From NCBI GenBank assembly GCA_016987375.1, contig PJRA01000361.1, positions 359,110 through 414,290 of the forward strand: a DNA stretch of 55,181 nt, written 5' to 3'. The stretch comes from Brachionus koreanus (taxonomy: Eukaryota > Rotifera > Eurotatoria > Ploima > Brachionidae). Below the pieces are notes generated by a model, which saw nothing but the letters and a program-made list of their open reading frames with translations, searched no databases and was not told the origin of the DNA. Positions 12,501 to 21,916 of the stretch are shown one piece after another. The position numbers and the translations under genes are program-made. The number at the start of each line of letters is the position of its first letter. Position 1 is the first letter of the stretch.

Positions 12501-13619
12501 AGACAACATGAAGTAGAGTACGATTGTACTGTACGATTCCAGTACTATTCGTGATGAAAAAAGCTAACGATTCAACACATACTTTTTTTATATACCCACC
12601 CTGAGTAGAGCTTAAGAAAAAAATTTTAGACCCTTTTAAAATTAAAAAAAAAAAACAGTCTTGCTTGAATTCAAAAATTGAATATTCAAGTTAAATTTTT
12701 TGAAAAATTTAAAAAATTCACAGTACGATTATTTTTCCTGTATTAGAAAAATTTTGTACACAATGTACACACATCTAAAATATAATTTTTTTTTACATAA
12801 TTTGAATAGTTCAAAAAAATACTATTCAAATGAATCTTTTTAAAAACTAAAACATATATTTTATTTTTTGATAAAATTTAATGAATTTTCCAAAATTTGT
12901 AATAGTACTGAAGATAAAATGAAAAAATTAAGAATTTAAAAAAAAATCCTTTTTTATCTTATTTTAGAATTAACTTTTAAAAATGAGCAAAAAAAATCAA
13001 TTTCAATTTGAAACACCTGATCTAAAAAAAAAATTATTCAAGTTTTAAAGCGAAATAAAAATTTGAAAAAATCTAATTTTTTGGAAAATTTAAGTCGATA
13101 AGATGGAACGTTTTAAAACAAACTGACTAAACAAGTGGTTAAAGGAGACTTTTGTCACAAAACTGGAATTTTTTTGCATAGAAAAATTTCATTTAATGAG
13201 CAACTAGTAAAAGATGTGCTAAACTTGAGTCTGATGACTCTGACGAAAAAAGTGATTCAAACGATTCAAATTCTATTTTTATTGTAATTACTTTGAATAG
13301 TAAAAATTTGTGCGATTCAAGGGTTGTCAAAAATTTGGTACAAAAAATATTGTACATTGTGTACAAACTTCTATTTTAGCAAAATAACCAATCGTACTAG
13401 TAGCTTATTACAAAAAAAGAAAAAAAATTTTAGCCTCTATATTTGAAACATGAGGGTCCATCAGAATAAAAAATATTTCATTCTACTAAAAAAAAAACTC
13501 TATGAACACTCTATACATAAATTTGTACATCCGCTGTAAAAAACTGAGCCTGGAAATTAATTTCTAACCAAATTGTTAAATTGTACAATAGTACAATCGT
13601 ACTAAACTTCATGTTGCCT
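12501..13619. mobile_element. Non-autonomous DNA transposon candidate with 30-bp inverted ends
   Basis: The left end starts AGACAACATGAAGTAGAGTA (12501 on). The right end read backwards from 13619 starts AGGCAACATGAAGTTTAGTA. The first 30 positions match at 27. Both sides are flanked by the same 7 bp, TGTTGTA (12494-12500 and 13620-13626), a target-site duplication. A second, inner inverted pair built on TTGTACACAATGTAC lies at about 12752-12770 and 13350-13370. The 1119-bp interior has no open frame of note, so it is non-autonomous. A 7-8 bp duplication would suit hAT- or P-like transposases, but the ends are not ones I recognise. Confidence 0.8.
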
Positions 13620-14639
13620 TGTTGTAAAGTATCTGGTTTGTTTAAGGCACCGAATAGCTAGTACTTTTTTGACTTTCTATCATTGTCGATCTAGGAGGGT
13701 CATTTCTCACTTAATACTTTATCTTTAACTTCCTCAATTAATATCAATTGCGGCACTGCCATTAACCTCAGGCAGGTGGTAATGCTTTTTTGTGGGTATT
13801 AGTTTCAAAACTAAGCTTCAATTATATGTTTTATTTTTTCTATGATTCTATTCTAATTTGATTAATAAATAAATGTGACTATTTCAAAAAGACTAACCGA
13901 TTCGTTATAATAATATTTTTATTGTTATTTAATTGAAATTTTTATGTTAAAGAATCTAAATAATTTTTATTTCAACAGTAATAGTTTTTGAAGCCAGTCA
14001 ACACTTCATTCATGCATTCATTGTTATCTTAAAATAAAGAAATTTAAATAAATATTATCTGTATATTTTATTTCACTGTGGATCAATAGACAATTGTAAA
14101 ACTGGCAGCTGATGTCTCCTAGTTTTTAAAATTTGTAAAAATAACACAAAATTTTCAGATTTGACAATAAAAATGTCGAAAAAAATTAAAAAATTCATTT
14201 TGAATCATTTTGAATTCCAAGAATTTCAGTTAATAATAAATACAAAAAAAATTTAAAAATCTGCATATAAAATTATTTTAATTAATCCAAACTATGTCAT
14301 TACTCTGATTTTTTTTAATTTTCAAAGATGACGTCATTTTACGACAACCTAATAACTTTTAAACATTTTTTAATAACCAAAAGAAAAAAGATTTGAAATT
14401 ATAAAGGTAAAGATGAACCCAAAAATCAAATAACGGATAAAGCATTTAATATTTATTTAGATATTAAATGAACTTAAGAAATAAATTTTTTTTAAATTGA
14501 TTTTTACTAAAAAAACGGATCCATACTTATCTCCTAATCAAAAGGTTTTTCCTTTGAAAAAAAAAGACAAAAATAAAACATCAATATAATTTTAATAGAT
14601 TATTGATTTAATTTCCGACAAAAAAAAATATTTTATTTT

Positions 14640-14760
14640 AAGGTTTTGTGAAATTAAGTACAATAAAACAGAACAATTAGTTAAAAAATTCAAATAACTT
14701 TTCTTTTAAAAGTCAGAATCAAGTTCAATTAATGCGATATTCAAAGTTGCACTATTTCAA
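14640..14760. repeat. Dispersed repeat, copy 1 (partner at 35057-35180)
   Basis: A stretch starting TTTGTGAAATTAAGTACAAT and running through AAAACAGAACAA, AAAAGTCAGAATCAAGTTC and AAAGTTGCA is repeated in the same order and orientation at about 35057-35180 with substitutions and small gaps. It is non-coding. Its class is unknown; it may be the untranslated end of a retroelement. Confidence 0.5.
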
Positions 14761-15282
14761 AATATCCAATTCTTCATCTAATTAGATTATTAAAAATTTT
14801 AAAATTTCTGTTTCTTGATTTAAGTTTAAAAAGAGCTAAACCGATAAATTTTAAACACTTATAATTAAAATTATACCTTTATAATTCTTTAAATTTTTAG
14901 TCAAAAAAAATCTTGGTTTTGTCTGCTTTTTCTTCAATTTTTTTTTTTTGGAATCCTTAGAGTTAATAAAATTAAAACAAAAAACTGAGATATACTAGAG
15001 ATGAGAAAAACATTGACTAAAATGTACATATTTCTTATCCGAATTGTCTATAGCTTTAATTTACTAATTTAGTTGGTATTAGATTCGTGGTACTAGTTTC
15101 GTTAACTTACTAGATGCCAATAGATACACAAAAAAAAGCTTTATAAATTTTAAATTTTTTATTTAATAAAAGATATAAAAAAAAAGAATATTATATTATT
15201 TAAATGGAAATTATCTAAAAAATTCATTAATTTAAAAATGTCAATGTATAAAATTTAATTTATTGAATTTGCGTATAAATTA

Positions 15283-16872
15283 TTACTGTATTAGTTGGAC
15301 ATAATTTGCAGGAAAAAGGCCAAAGACTCCTTTGCATAAACCCTGCCACCATCCTTCATCAATTTGAACAATTTCTGTTATTTCATCATCGGGTTCAAAT
15401 GATATTTCATCTTCAGCCGAAGCTTGATAGTCATATAATGCTCTGGCTCTTAAGCCACTAACAGGAGCAACATTAGCATGAGGTTGTTCATCATGCAAAA
15501 TCATTGGGGCAGCATAAGTTGGACGTATTTGTACTGGTTCGTTGCTTTCGCCCCATTCGTCTTCATCACTTTCGTTTTGCTGGCACAAATATTCTGGAGG
15601 CTTCATAATATTACCTGAATTTATAGGACTACTGTTTTGGTTTGAATTTAAAGACAGCGATGGAGACACTGACGAAGAATTTGCATCTTGGCCAACATTT
15701 ACTCTAACAGGTTCTACCACTGGATCACTGGTCTGTTTAGGCAATGTATTGTTTTTGAATGGAGAGTTGGTAACTGTTTTGAAATTAGATCGATTTTCAA
15801 CTTGAAAAGATGGCTTAATATTGTTATCAGCTTCATTTTCAAATGTATTCTGATTGTTTTGATTGTTAGTTCTCTTCTAAATTTGACAGACAAATAATTA
15901 AAATAAAATAAAAAAATTATCTTTATTTGTCTAACTTTTTCAAGCTCTTTTTCTAATTTGTCCTTTTCAAGTCGTTCACGTCTGATTTCTTCTGCTCTTT
16001 TTTTGCTCTCATCTGAATTCAAATTTTCAAATCGACTCCTTAAACTTTTGATATCAGCCTTGGCATCAAATTTGGCTTTTTCATATTTAGTTCCGACAGG
16101 TTCAGATGGCTCAGTGAAAATTGCAGCTGATTTATCTTTGCTTTTTTCAACGCCATATCGACCACCGAATCCCTTTGAATAGTCAACTTGTGACGAATGC
16201 TTTGATAATTTTTCAACATGGTCAAAACCGACCGCGCTTTTGTCTACTCTGTCTTGAGCAACCCCATATTTCCCTCCGAAACCTTTGGCATAATCAATCT
16301 GTGATGAGTGTTTTTCAGTTTTTTCCTGGTATTCATAGCCAACTGCGGACTTGTCAACTCTATCGTTAGCCACGCCATATTTGCCACCAAAACCTTTTGC
16401 GTAATCAACTTGTGAAGAATGTTTTTCTGACTTGGCCTGATATTCGTAGCCAACTGCACTTTTATCGACTCTGTCCTCTTGTAAACCATATTTTCCTCCA
16501 TAGCCAACACTAAAATTTTTTGCTGTATTACTAGTCTCTGATTTTTTGACTACGCTAGTGCGCAATTTATCCAAACTTGAAAAAAAAATTCCCAAATAAA
16601 ATTATGCTTTTCCAAAATTAATTTAGATTTACTCAACAAATGCTTGACGGCCTGAACCTTGTACAGTTTTTGAACCCCATCTTTGTTCTTTTTCAGATAT
16701 ATCATTCTTAATTGAAATTGAAAATTAGCATTTTTTGTTGGTTTCAATTTTGCAAGACAAAATAATTTACGATAAAATCCGGATCAGTTTCCCATTCATC
16801 TGGATCATTTGTTTGCTCAGCCATTATTTGTTTCATCAAAGAATTAGACTGAGATAAAGTTGCTTTCCACAT
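15283..16872 (-). CDS. CTTN: Cortactin (Arp2/3 activator, HS1 repeats and SH3)
   Basis: Exons 16872-16771, 16706-16633, 16575-15936 and 15876-15283; 469 residues. Introns are 64, 57 and 59 nt, and all phases agree. The order of parts is that of cortactin. First comes M-W-K-A and the acidic N-terminus with D-E-W-E-T-D-P-D-F (the Arp2/3-binding motif), then [13 protein letters not shown]1/cortactin repeats of about 37 residues follow: three full and one partial, each with F-G-G-K-Y-G-V...D-R-V-D-K-S-A-V-G, binding F-actin. Next are a charged helical segment, a low-complexity linker and a C-terminal SH3 domain (A-R-A-L-Y-D-Y-Q-A through G-L-F-P-A-N-Y-V). It promotes branched actin at the cell cortex. 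Vertebrate cortactin has about six and a half repeats; four here is nearer the insect number. Confidence 0.96.
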
Positions 16873-17661
16873 ATCTTATTTATTAAATTTGGATCACAAG
16901 ACCGAGATTCGATATGTTATCTTAAAAAAAGATGAGCAATGAGAAAAAAATAAAAAAAAAAAGAATTGATCAAACGACGACTGGGTTAAGCAAATGAATA
17001 AGATAAACATTGGCGAGATTGTATATGTAATTAGGACATGACATAAAATATCAATGCTAACTAGCTTGGAGAGTATGTGAATATTTTGAATAGAAATTTT
17101 ACCTTATAGATTTTCTATTTGTTTGAATTAATTTATATATTAAAAAAGGCTTTAATTTATTATTATAATTTTATAAATAAATCTAGTCAGAATCGGAAAA
17201 TGTTTTTTGATTTAATTTACGGATAGGTTTATGTTTGTAGATCTCATAAACTCGTTGAAGCGTTCAAACATCTTCATTCTGATTATTAGTTTACAGACTA
17301 GTTTATTGTCTGGAGAAAAAGAAGCTGTCAAAATAATTGACTTAATGGAAATTTTTTTTAAATCACTTAACATCAGTTTTTTAATGTTTTTTTTTTCTAT
17401 TTTTTTTTATTTATTATTTTGAAATTCGTCAAGATGAAAATAAATCTATAACAAAATCGAAAAAATTATTTTTATGATTCATCAAGTTTATTTATTGCTC
17501 AGAATTTTAAATCTTAAATATAATTATTTTAACATTTTTGCAGATAAATAGATTAAAAAAAGATTTTTTATCTTTGAGATAAACATATAAACAAGCTATA
17601 AAAAATCGAATAAAAAATTTACCTTTTAAGATGTAAGTCTGCTCTAAGGTATATTTTTTAA
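16873..17661. other. Intergenic, upstream of cortactin
   Basis: AT-rich, nothing supportable. The open frame at 17231-17422 (+) is a hydrophobic run ending in poly-T and has no splice or composition support. Confidence 0.45.
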
Positions 17662-17825
17662 CACTCAAAAACCGGAGGGGTCTTTTGAACCCCTTTTGTA
17701 ACTTCCTTTATTTGTTTTTTATTCCCTAAATTTAATCATTTTTTAATAATTTTTTTTTCAATTATATTTTTTTTTCAATTATATTTTTTTTTCAAGAGTC
17801 AAAAAAGTCATCCGGTTTTTGAGTG
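17662..17825. mobile_element. TTAA-flanked miniature element, copy 1
   Basis: 164 bp flanked on both sides by TTAA (17658-17661 and 17826-17829). The ends are perfect 15-bp inverted repeats, CACTCAAAAACCGGA. The interior contains GGAGGGGTCTTTTGAACCCC and three tandem copies of a TTTTTTTTCAATTATA unit (about 17745-17795). A related copy lies at 49311-49528. A TTAA target with a CAC-type end is what piggyBac-like (or Kolobok) transposases leave; no transposase is present. Confidence 0.82.
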
Positions 17826-17989
17826 TTAATTTTATTGTAAAATTTTTTTTTTTAAACAAGCAAAAATACTTTTCAAGACTTTGAAATGCTTTTTTTATTT
17901 TATATGCTAAAATTGAAATAAAGTCAAGTAAAATTTGAATTTGAAAAAAATGCAACAGAAAAAAAATAAAAAATTAAATTATTTTATCA

Positions 17990-18814
17990 ATGGATATCAA
18001 AGTTAAAACAGAAGTTTTTGATGATGATTTCGGAGACGACGATCCAGTGGTAGGAGAAATCGATGTTTTTTTGAGTAAACAATTAGAAAACAAAATATAT
18101 GTTCTTCAATATCCAATTCGTCCTCAAAACAGAACTTATAATGATTCAAATTTTTTATCTGCTAAAATAAAGCCTAAAGTGAACAAAGTTGAATTGGACA
18201 TTGGACTGGACACTTATAATGACAATTATTCGAAAGCCAAAGGGGAACAATATGCTTTAAATGTTGACGGAAAGCAACCTAATCAAATAAAATCAGCTTC
18301 ACGTTCAAAGCAAGAGGGAGAACGTTATTATAAATCAAGCTTAATGGATAAACAAGTTCTTACTTCTACAAATGCAACTTTAGGACAAATGAACCGACTG
18401 TATCATTTAGGTGTTTTAAAAGACAACGCTTTGCATTTAAATCCAATTCAGGCAATTCTTCAAATGAAACCCAGTTTTGACTACTTTGACCTGGTAGAAA
18501 AAAAAGCCAAAGACTCAAAAGATTCCAAAGATGCAAACGAGTCCGAAGTTGATCTTGAAGATGAATTTGAAAACGAATTGGAAAAAGCAGAATTAGTTAC
18601 AATGAAATATTCCAGTCATCCAAACAAACCTGTCACAGAACCTGAACAAAATTGGATTAATTTAGAATATTGTGATCAGAATAACTCGGAATCGAATCAG
18701 TTGAAAAAAAAAATGTACTGTAAACACCAAGAAAATTTAATAAGATTAAATATATCAAATGATGAATTTATAAGTAGACTTGTTGATTTGGATATTAAAA
18801 ATGAGCCGAGTTAA
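17990..18814 (+). CDS. POLR3E: RNA polymerase III subunit RPC5 (Rpc37/Sin-like), short form
   Basis: A single exon of 274 residues. Family landmarks in order are D-D-P-V-V-G-E-I-D-V-F-L, a Y-V-L-Q-Y-P-I-R-P segment, L-S-A-K-I-K-P-K...K-V-E-L-D, K-G-E-Q-Y-A-L-N-V-D-G, L-M-D-K-Q, and L-H-L-N-P-I-Q-A-I-L-Q-M-K-P-S-F. With Rpc53/POLR3D it forms the TFIIF-like heterodimer of Pol III that acts in initiation and termination. An acidic D/E-rich linker (about 185-210) follows. Human POLR3E is about 700 residues with extra C-terminal domains, whereas this protein ends near yeast Rpc37 length (about 280). A stop, then AATAAA at about 18863, support a real end. The start ATG is the first in frame. Confidence 0.93.
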   Translation: MDIKVKTEVFDDDFGDDDPVVGEIDVFLSKQLENKIYVLQYPIRPQNRTYNDSNFLSAKIKPKVNKVELDIGLDTYNDNYSKAKGEQYALNVDGKQPNQIKSASRSKQEGERYYKSSLMDKQVLTSTNATLGQMNRLYHLGVLKDNALHLNPIQAILQMKPSFDYFDLVEKKAKDSKDSKDANESEVDLEDEFENELEKAELVTMKYSSHPNKPVTEPEQNWINLEYCDQNNSESNQLKKKMYCKHQENLIRLNISNDEFISRLVDLDIKNEPS

Positions 18815-20155
18815 ATTAAAAAAAAAAATTCTTTATAAAATTTAATATAAAAAAATTAAAATTAAATAAAAATTTTAGTACTTCAATGTTTAATTTTAGA
18901 AATAAATAATAATATTAAGAAATTTTTAATTTTTAATTTAACGTAATCGAATTACGTTCTGAAAAAAAATTTTAATTGGCAATTAAAAACTATACCCACA
19001 ATTTTATTAAATTAAAACCAAAAAAAACATTTTTTTTTAATCGACATCAAATTATAAAAAAAATACAAAAATTAATAATAAAATTTTATTTAAATTCTAG
19101 GTCTTTTTGATGCTTTATTTTGTGTCGAGATTGAATCTTCATCATCTAAATTAATGCCTTTAGGTGCCCAATTTATTGCTTGTCTTTCCTTCGGTTGATG
19201 TTCAAGTGGCTTTTCTTTCTTTTTGCTTGCATACGAATATCCATACCAACTGAGTCAAAATTACATTTTTTTTATCTGCTGCAATAGTTGTAAGATGATA
19301 TTTTAGTAAATTAGAGGTTGTTTAAACTAATATTAATCAGTTGTTAATCTATTTTTTTGTGAATAGCTTAATTTTAAGAGCTATTTTATAATATTTTATA
19401 ATATTAATTTATTTTAAGGGGTATTTTCAAAAAAAAATTGGGCTAAAAAATTAAAATTTTAATGTTAACCAGTTTTTTAATGTAATACTCAATCTCATCT
19501 AAATAAACTAAAAGCATAACAATTATTCATTGCAGCATATTTTAAATTAAAAAAACAGTATAAAATTTGATTTTGAAAATAATTTTTTAATTTTTAAAAT
19601 TTATGTTCATTTGTTGCCAATAATAATCAAATTTTTCTTAAATTGACTTTAATACTTTTTTTTATTTGAGCTAAATTGATAAAACAAAATTTTTACAATA
19701 TGTTAAGTAGTTTTTCAATTATTTTAAAACGGAGTTATGTTTTTCAGCAAAAATTGTGCTAGTAAAGTAAAGTATACTAGGATGATGGTTGTGCTCAAAA
19801 GTTTTGATAGTATGCTGGTAAAATAGACTCGGTATTATTCTGTAGGGTGAAATGGCTCTAAAAAGAAGCATACTTTTTCCATGGATATCTGAATCATATT
19901 GAAATACAATTTTTACTTTTGAATTTTTGTGATGTTAATAATTACAAAATAAAACATATGAAGATAAAAATTCAAGTGAAAAATTCTAAGTTTAATTATT
20001 TATTTAATAAAATATAGTTGAGGTTTGCATAATAAATTGTGAAAAATTGGATCTAGTAATTATGATCTAGAGAGTAATTAGAGCTTAAAATTTAGCCTCA
20101 AGATTTTCTTTCATGATTAAATATTTAATATTACTTTGATTCTATATTTAAAAAA
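18815..20155. other. Intergenic with two minus-strand coding-like pieces
   Basis: Holds the terminal exon described at 19090-19249. It also holds an open minus-strand stretch (about 19930-19719, roughly 68 codons, less AT-rich than its surroundings) reading Y-D-S-D-I-H-G-K-S-M-L-L-F-R and then H-T-I-K-T-F-E-H-N-H-H-P. That stretch has no start codon at its head, and the splice phases do not fit the 19090 exon. The rest is AT-rich filler. Confidence 0.35.
19090..19249 (-). CDS. Last exon of an unidentified gene (partial)
   Basis: After a good acceptor (TTTTGACTCAG at 19250 on) a frame of 52 residues opens with W-Y-G-Y-S-Y-A-S-K-K-K-E-K-P-L and contains I-N-W-A-P-K-G-I-N-L-D-D-E-D. It ends in a basic K-R-P-R-I before the stop at 19092-19090. 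AATAAA follows within 10 nt of the stop on the minus strand. The composition (many acidic/basic residues, little poly-Asn/Lys bias) and the polyadenylation signal suggest a true terminal exon of a nuclear-type protein. I could not find the preceding exon and do not recognise the family. Confidence 0.4.
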
Positions 20156-20817
20156 ATGTCAAGTACAAAAATATTGGTCGCTTGTTTTTTGTGTTTTACA
20201 TCTCTTTTTGAAGCCTCTGTATGGATTTTTTTTGAAACAATATCAAGTCAAATTCAAAATGATATAACTAAAATTGGATTACCGCTCATTCATTTAGATT
20301 GTTTAACAACAGGTAGCAGTTTTACTATTTATTTATGTTCGATAATTTAAAATAACATTTTGCAGTCAAGTTAATTGGAATTGTGATAATAATTCTAAGC
20401 TTCATTAGTCTTTTAATTATTTTTGGACAAAGAGAATCTGAAATAGAAGCATTTTCAACATTTAAAATTTTTATTATTTTCACATGCCTCATTTATTTGA
20501 TATTTTACTGGAATTTTCATTACAAAACTTTTGAATTAGTTGCTTATGATGTGTCTAAATATGATAAAAATTGCCATCAGCTTATGTCAATTTTTAAGAG
20601 TCCATGTTCTCTACATCCAAAAAACTATTTGCAGCGACTATCAATCTGGACAAAATATTTCTCAGTAAATTTTACATTCATATTAAATTTTAGAAATTAA
20701 ATTATTATTTATTTTAAGATTTTCGCATGTTTACTTTGTACTTTAAGCTCTTTATTAACAAATTATTTATCCAACTATTTACATGATAATAAAATAAAAG
20801 AAAAACATTACACTTAA
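20156..20817 (+). CDS. Small four-pass membrane protein of unknown function
   Basis: Three exons, 20156-20312, 20366-20664 and 20719-20817, give 184 residues. Introns are 53 and 54 nt with GT-AG ends and matching phases (1 and 0). Hydrophobic segments lie at about residues 5-27 (L-V-A-C-F-L-C-F-T-S-L-F), 54-74 (I-G-I-V-I-I-I-L-S-F-I-S-L-L-I-I-F), 88-106 (I-F-I-I-F-T-C-L-I-Y-L-I-F-Y) and 153-170 (I-F-A-C-L-L-C-T-L-S-S-L-L). Conserved-looking Trp and Cys residues sit in the loops. The size and pattern resemble small tetraspan proteins, but I see no CCG or claudin W-GLW signature. The stop is 17 bp from the convergent LTO1 gene. The function is unknown. Confidence 0.6.
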
Positions 20818-20834
20818 TTTATTGAATAAAATTT

Positions 20835-21227
20835 TTAAAAAGTTAAATGGTTTGCACTATTTTTTAAACTGAGGTTTCTAGTATTGGTCAAAGAACAGAA
20901 TTGTTTGAATTTGTCTTTTATCAAGTTAATGTTGGACTCGAAGCTATCGTTTTGACAATCAGTACAATCAAAACAGTCTATTAAATCACATATTTGAAGA
21001 GCCAATTTTGCAACTTTGTCATTTGAATGATCAGTTTTTTGGTTTTTGTATAGAGAGCATGTAGCGTGTATATTTCCGATGTCTTTGGCAATTTTAAATG
21101 AAGTCTGTACACCTATTTTGAATCCTTGGGTCAAAGCAATTTTCTTGCCGTTTAAAACTCCTTCATTAAAGCCATTTTTGTAGCTGTCCGAAGAGAGATT
21201 TGAAATTGCCTCAAATGGATCATCCAT
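20835..21227 (-). CDS. LTO1: LTO1-like adaptor for cytosolic Fe-S assembly
   Basis: A single exon of 130 residues starting at the ATG at 21227. The family mark is a run of glycines at fixed spacing in G-F-N-E-G...G-K-K-I-A-L-T-Q-G-F-K-I-G (residues 19-40), the deca-GX3 motif of LTO1/ORAOV1 and Yae1. The C-terminal K-F-K-Q-F-C-S-L is nearly the same as in animal LTO1, and the chain ends in a hydrophobic aromatic residue (L-T-F), as expected for the LTO1 tail that contacts the CIA targeting complex. LTO1 with YAE1 recruits ABCE1 (Rli1) so that its [4Fe-4S] clusters can be inserted, which is needed for ribosome recycling. The spacer between the motifs (Cys-rich C-F-D-C-T-D-C) is specific to this sequence. 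Confidence 0.88.
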   Translation of the reverse strand: MDDPFEAISNLSSDSYKNGFNEGVLNGKKIALTQGFKIGVQTSFKIAKDIGNIHATCSLYKNQKTDHSNDKVAKLALQICDLIDCFDCTDCQNDSFESNINLIKDKFKQFCSLTNTRNLSLKNSANHLTF

Positions 21228-21916
21228 TGACAGAATTCTAGTGTTTAAATTTAAATTATTTTTTTCTTTTTAACTTGCACTCATTGCTTTTCATTAATTA
21301 TATATTAATAATAATTACTTACTAAAAGAGAAATAAATTAAAAAAAAAAAAAGATAATTAAAATAATTAATATTTAGTATATTTGAATTTTAAATTCTCT
21401 GTGCATTCTTAAAATAAATTATAAAATTTAATTTATTCTCAAGCTATTTAGGATTTTGCTAACTTTTTTAATTTTGATTAATTTAAATCAATAAAAAACT
21501 AGATTGAAAATATGCTTTGTTTTTAGCACCCACTTTGTCAACTTTTATTTCTCATCGAGTTTGTAAGACAGAGTGACTTTTGAAAAAATGTTTAAAATAT
21601 TCCAATTTTAGGATATTTGAATTAACCATAATAATAAATTTAATTGAAAGTATGTTAAGCTTTTTTTGACTATTTTTTTTCCAATGTTAAATTTTTATCT
21701 AGAACTATTTAGTCAAACATGTAAAAATTTAAATTTTCAAAAGCTTTAATTTAGACTATTTTAGCTGCAGAATTTTAAAATTGAAGGTTCAACAGCATGC
21801 AAAATAAATCCAATGCATTCACAAGGCAACTCAAATTTTCATGCACTCTTTCTTTTAGCTATTAACAAGACACATTCTACTAAAACTAAATAGAGCTGAA
21901 TATTTAGAAAAAGAAA
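21228..21916. promoter_or_regulatory. Intergenic region between LTO1 and RPL7A, possible 5'-TOP start
   Basis: A divergent upstream region shared by LTO1 (minus) and RPL7A (plus). At 21846-21856 the plus strand has CTCTTTCTTTT, a C followed by pyrimidines, 61 nt before the RPL7A ATG. It would serve as the 5'-terminal oligopyrimidine of a ribosomal-protein mRNA if transcription begins there. The remainder is AT-rich. Confidence 0.35.

Larger units (their letters stand above)
11551..15282. other. Non-coding region around a DNA-transposon-like element
   Basis: 3.7 kb between the transporter and cortactin. Apart from the 1.1-kb inverted-repeat element (12501-13619) and one copy of a two-copy dispersed repeat (about 14640-14760), it is AT-rich sequence with homopolymer runs. 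No exon with splice support was found on either strand. Confidence 0.5.

Noticed and set aside
17231..17422. 63-codon plus-strand open frame
   Set aside because: Mostly Phe/Leu/Ile from T-rich DNA, ending in a poly-T run; nothing supports translation.
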